Notes under the pieces: model-generated
Told to the model about the DNA's origin: nothing
Database searches by the model: none
The model's input: only the letters and a program-made list of their open reading frames with translations
Source: Candidatus Sumerlaeaceae bacterium
Lineage (GTDB): Bacteria; Sumerlaeota; Sumerlaeia; Sumerlaeales; Sumerlaeaceae
Direction of reading: 5' to 3'
NCBI GenBank assembly: GCA_019695055.1
Contig: JAIBAT010000019.1
Location: 1 to 64,000, forward strand
Length of the DNA: 64,000 nt
Made by a program: the position numbers and the translations under genes
Shown: positions 62,123-64,000 of the stretch, one piece after another
Numbering within the stretch: position 1 is the first letter of the stretch
How the letters are laid out: every line of letters begins with the position of its first letter

Positions 62123-63625
62123 CTAAAACCTGAAATAGATGAAAGGATTGTGGGAACCCGCAGAGAGGTTCACCGCCGTCAGGGCCATAAGGAGCGCGAT
62201 GCCTGCGACTTTAGCTGCGTTCCACAGCAAGTAGGCCGGGGTGGGGCCCTGGTGCTGCGGCAAATGGTTCTCCATGCGGTTTCCGATCCATGGAATCCAT
62301 GGAATGGATCCCAGGAACGCAGCCACGAGCACCGTGCCGACCTGCAAGTCGAAGAAGAGACCCATATTGTATACCTCGCCGGTCCCCGTCCCGAGGCCTG
62401 CCATTGCCAGCAGGAACCCGCGCACCTGCGCAAGGCTGGTGGAGCGGAAGAGTACCCAACTTATCAGGACGACAAGCAGCACATAGCCATGGCGCAGCCA
62501 ATTGGGGAGAGGGATGGGGCGATCATGGGGCTTTCGGCCGAAGGCACGTTCGAGAATCAGGAAAAACCCGTGAAACAATCCCCACAGCACAAAGTTCCAC
62601 GCCGCGCCGTGCCAAAGGCCGCAAAGAAAGAAAACCAGCACAAGGTTGAAGCCGGTTCGCCACGGACCAAGCCGATTGCCGCCAAGGGGGATATAGAGGT
62701 AATCGCGGAACCACGTGGAGAGGGAAATGTGCCAGCGCCGCCAGAAATCCGTCAGTGAGCGGGCAATGTAGGGATAGTTGAAGTTCTCGAGGAACTTGAA
62801 ACCGAACATGTGCCCCATGCCGATGGCCATGTCCGAGTAACCGGAAAAATCGAAGTAGATCTGGAATGCGTAGCAAACCACGGCAAGCCAGGCCACGGGG
62901 GTGGTGAGTTGATCCGGCGGGATCGCAAAGATGCGGTCAGCGGGCAGCGCGAGGGTGTTCGCAATGAGGAGCTTTTTGGCCAGCCCCACCACGAACCGGC
63001 TCACGCCGTAACCGAAACGATCAATATTGACGTGCCGCTCGCGCAGTTCCGCCGCGACGTCCACATAGCGCACAATGGGCCCCGCGACCAGTTGCTGGAA
63101 CATGGTGACGAAGCAGAAGTAGTCCACGATCCGCCGCGTGGCGCGCGTGTTCCCCATGTAAACATCGAGCGTGTAGCTCATTGTCTGGAACGTGTAGAAA
63201 CTGATCCCGAGTGGCAGCGTGACTGTGAAAGTCGGGTGCAATTGGGCACCCGCAAAACCGACCGCCGCAGCGAAGGCGTTCCAGTTGTCGACGATAAAAT
63301 AAAAATACTTAAAAAAGGCGAGGATGCCGAGATTGACCACAAGTGAGGATATGAGCGCGGCTTTCTGGCGAATTGTGCGTGGCCCGCCGGGTTCGAGCTT
63401 GGGGACTACCCCGTTGCGGACGGGGCCGGCGATGATCAACCCGACAACGTAATCCCACAACGAAATTACCAGCAAAACAGGCAGGAAGCGCAGCTCTCCC
63501 CAGCAGTAAAACCAAACGCTGACCAAGAGCAGCCAGAAATTGCGCCCGCGGGTGGGCATGAGAAAGTTGCCCGCCAGCGCAACCGGTAGGAACAAGAACA
63601 CAAAGATCGATGAGGCGAAGACCAA
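62123..63625 (-). CDS. MBOAT-family O-acyltransferase (AlgI-like)
   Basis: This 500-aa integral membrane protein carries acetyl across the membrane for an extracellular acetyltransferase. It begins MVFASSIFVFLFLPVALAGN (TTG start at 63625, GGAGG just upstream). It shows LPLGISFYTFQTMSYTLDVY, FSGYSDMAIGMGHMFG, FWRRWHISLSTWFRDYLYIP and FFLCGLWHGAAWNFVLWGLF, with the invariant His in GLWHGA. About eleven hydrophobic segments are present. It is coupled to the AlgX-like gene. The acceptor polymer is unknown. Confidence 0.95.
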   Translation of the reverse strand: MVFASSIFVFLFLPVALAGNFLMPTRGRNFWLLLVSVWFYCWGELRFLPVLLVISLWDYVVGLIIAGPVRNGVVPKLEPGGPRTIRQKAALISSLVVNLGILAFFKYFYFIVDNWNAFAAAVGFAGAQLHPTFTVTLPLGISFYTFQTMSYTLDVYMGNTRATRRIVDYFCFVTMFQQLVAGPIVRYVDVAAELRERHVNIDRFGYGVSRFVVGLAKKLLIANTLALPADRIFAIPPDQLTTPVAWLAVVCYAFQIYFDFSGYSDMAIGMGHMFGFKFLENFNYPYIARSLTDFWRRWHISLSTWFRDYLYIPLGGNRLGPWRTGFNLVLVFFLCGLWHGAAWNFVLWGLFHGFFLILERAFGRKPHDRPIPLPNWLRHGYVLLVVLISWVLFRSTSLAQVRGFLLAMAGLGTGTGEVYNMGLFFDLQVGTVLVAAFLGSIPWIPWIGNRMENHLPQHQGPTPAYLLWNAAKVAGIALLMALTAVNLSAGSHNPFIYFRF

Positions 63626-63830
63626 ACCGCCCTCCGTTGGTCAGGTGCGTCCGGCAAGCCAGCCTTGGGACGGGAATTGCGACCACGCTATGGCGCCCCG
63701 GGCGGTTTTCAAGTCTCAATATCCACGCCGGGGAGGTTGGTGCGGGATTCCGGGGCTGACTGCGGTGGAATGCAGCGTGAATGCGGATTTTTGTGGTTAC
63801 GCCTCACCGATTGTGAAACCAACATCCCCC

Positions 63831-64000
63831 ATGATTGTCCGCATTGCCCATATGGCCAGCCGCTTTGTCGTGATTTGGATCCTGTTGTTTGGGGCCATCG
63901 CGCTCTTGTGGCCGTCGCCGTTTCTGCCCATCAAGGCCCACATTGATCTCCTGTTGGGAGTCGTCATGTTTGGGATGGGGATGACGCTGACCGCGGAGGA
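63831..64000 (+). CDS. Bile acid:sodium symporter family protein, N-terminal fragment
   Basis: This gene runs off the window end. The 56 codons from ATG 63831 give MIVRIAHMASRFVVIWILLF, then GAIALLWPSPFLPIKAHIDL, and LLGVVMFGMGMTLTAEE. This resembles the first two helices of BASS-family transporters (YocS type), including the FGMGMTL motif. It diverges from the MBOAT gene with 205 bases between. No ribosome binding site is clear, so the start could shift. Confidence 0.75.
   Translation, partial: MIVRIAHMASRFVVIWILLFGAIALLWPSPFLPIKAHIDLLLGVVMFGMGMTLTAE

Overview
The window looks like chromosomal DNA of a diderm, probably poorly characterised bacterium. It is GC-rich and densely coded, with no phage, insertion sequence, CRISPR array, rRNA or tRNA that I can see. 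A type IV pilus inner-membrane and secretin operon (pilM-N-O-P-Q), two adjacent PilT-type ATPases, an RND pump, a MacAB-like exporter, three secreted or membrane proteins with low-complexity or carboxypeptidase-regulatory-like repeats, prepilin-type proteins and an ECF sigma factor with a membrane extension would fit Sumerlaeota or another PVC-neighbouring phylum. That placement is an inference; no marker here settles it.

Layout. 1-6905 (minus strand): uvrC (cut by the window edge), a secreted SGNH hydrolase, a Gly-rich regulatory-domain protein, a GT4 glycosyltransferase and argJ. 7182-12824 (plus): pilMNOPQ with overlapping genes, ending in a clear terminator. 13224-17300 (plus): smc and a small Trm112-like protein. 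17308-20871 (minus): cysteine desulfurase, a GT39-like membrane glycosyltransferase and a pseudopilin. 21029-28502 (minus): an AcrAB-like RND pump and a large secreted Gly/Trp/Tyr-rich protein. 29187-34871 (plus): a GH57-like secreted protein and a CBM48-GH13 alpha-amylase. 34910-40148 (plus): a GAF histidine kinase, a thioredoxin-like protein, a cupredoxin, an ECF sigma factor and adenylate kinase. 40157-43533 (minus): MacB-type permease, ATPase and MacA-like adaptor. 44077-47792: remnants of a PIN-type toxin-antitoxin pair, then a three-gene minus-strand cluster. 48001-50579 (plus): an NtrB/NtrC-like pair. 50592-53716 (minus): O-antigen-ligase-like protein, ispE, spoVG. 53877-57512 (plus): sixA, a DUF177 protein, a zinc-ribbon protein, a Cys-rich secreted peptide and an orphan sigma-54 activator. 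57530-63625 (minus): two small envelope proteins, two PilT-like ATPases and an AlgX/AlgI-like acetylation pair. 63831-64000 (plus): start of a bile acid:sodium symporter family protein.

The most interesting locus is 36.7-39.3 kb. The ECF sigma factor carries, in one polypeptide, a transmembrane segment and a C-terminal domain resembling the secretin N1 fold. The sigma gene and the upstream secreted cupredoxin gene share a near-identical promoter (GCAAT, 16 bases, CGTCATATA). Together they look like a self-regulated, membrane-tethered sigma factor with a copper-protein target. Other points are a PilT paralogue with Asn in place of the Walker A Ser/Thr, a secreted protein with a pseudopilin-like body but no pilin leader, and an 11-cysteine secreted mini-protein.
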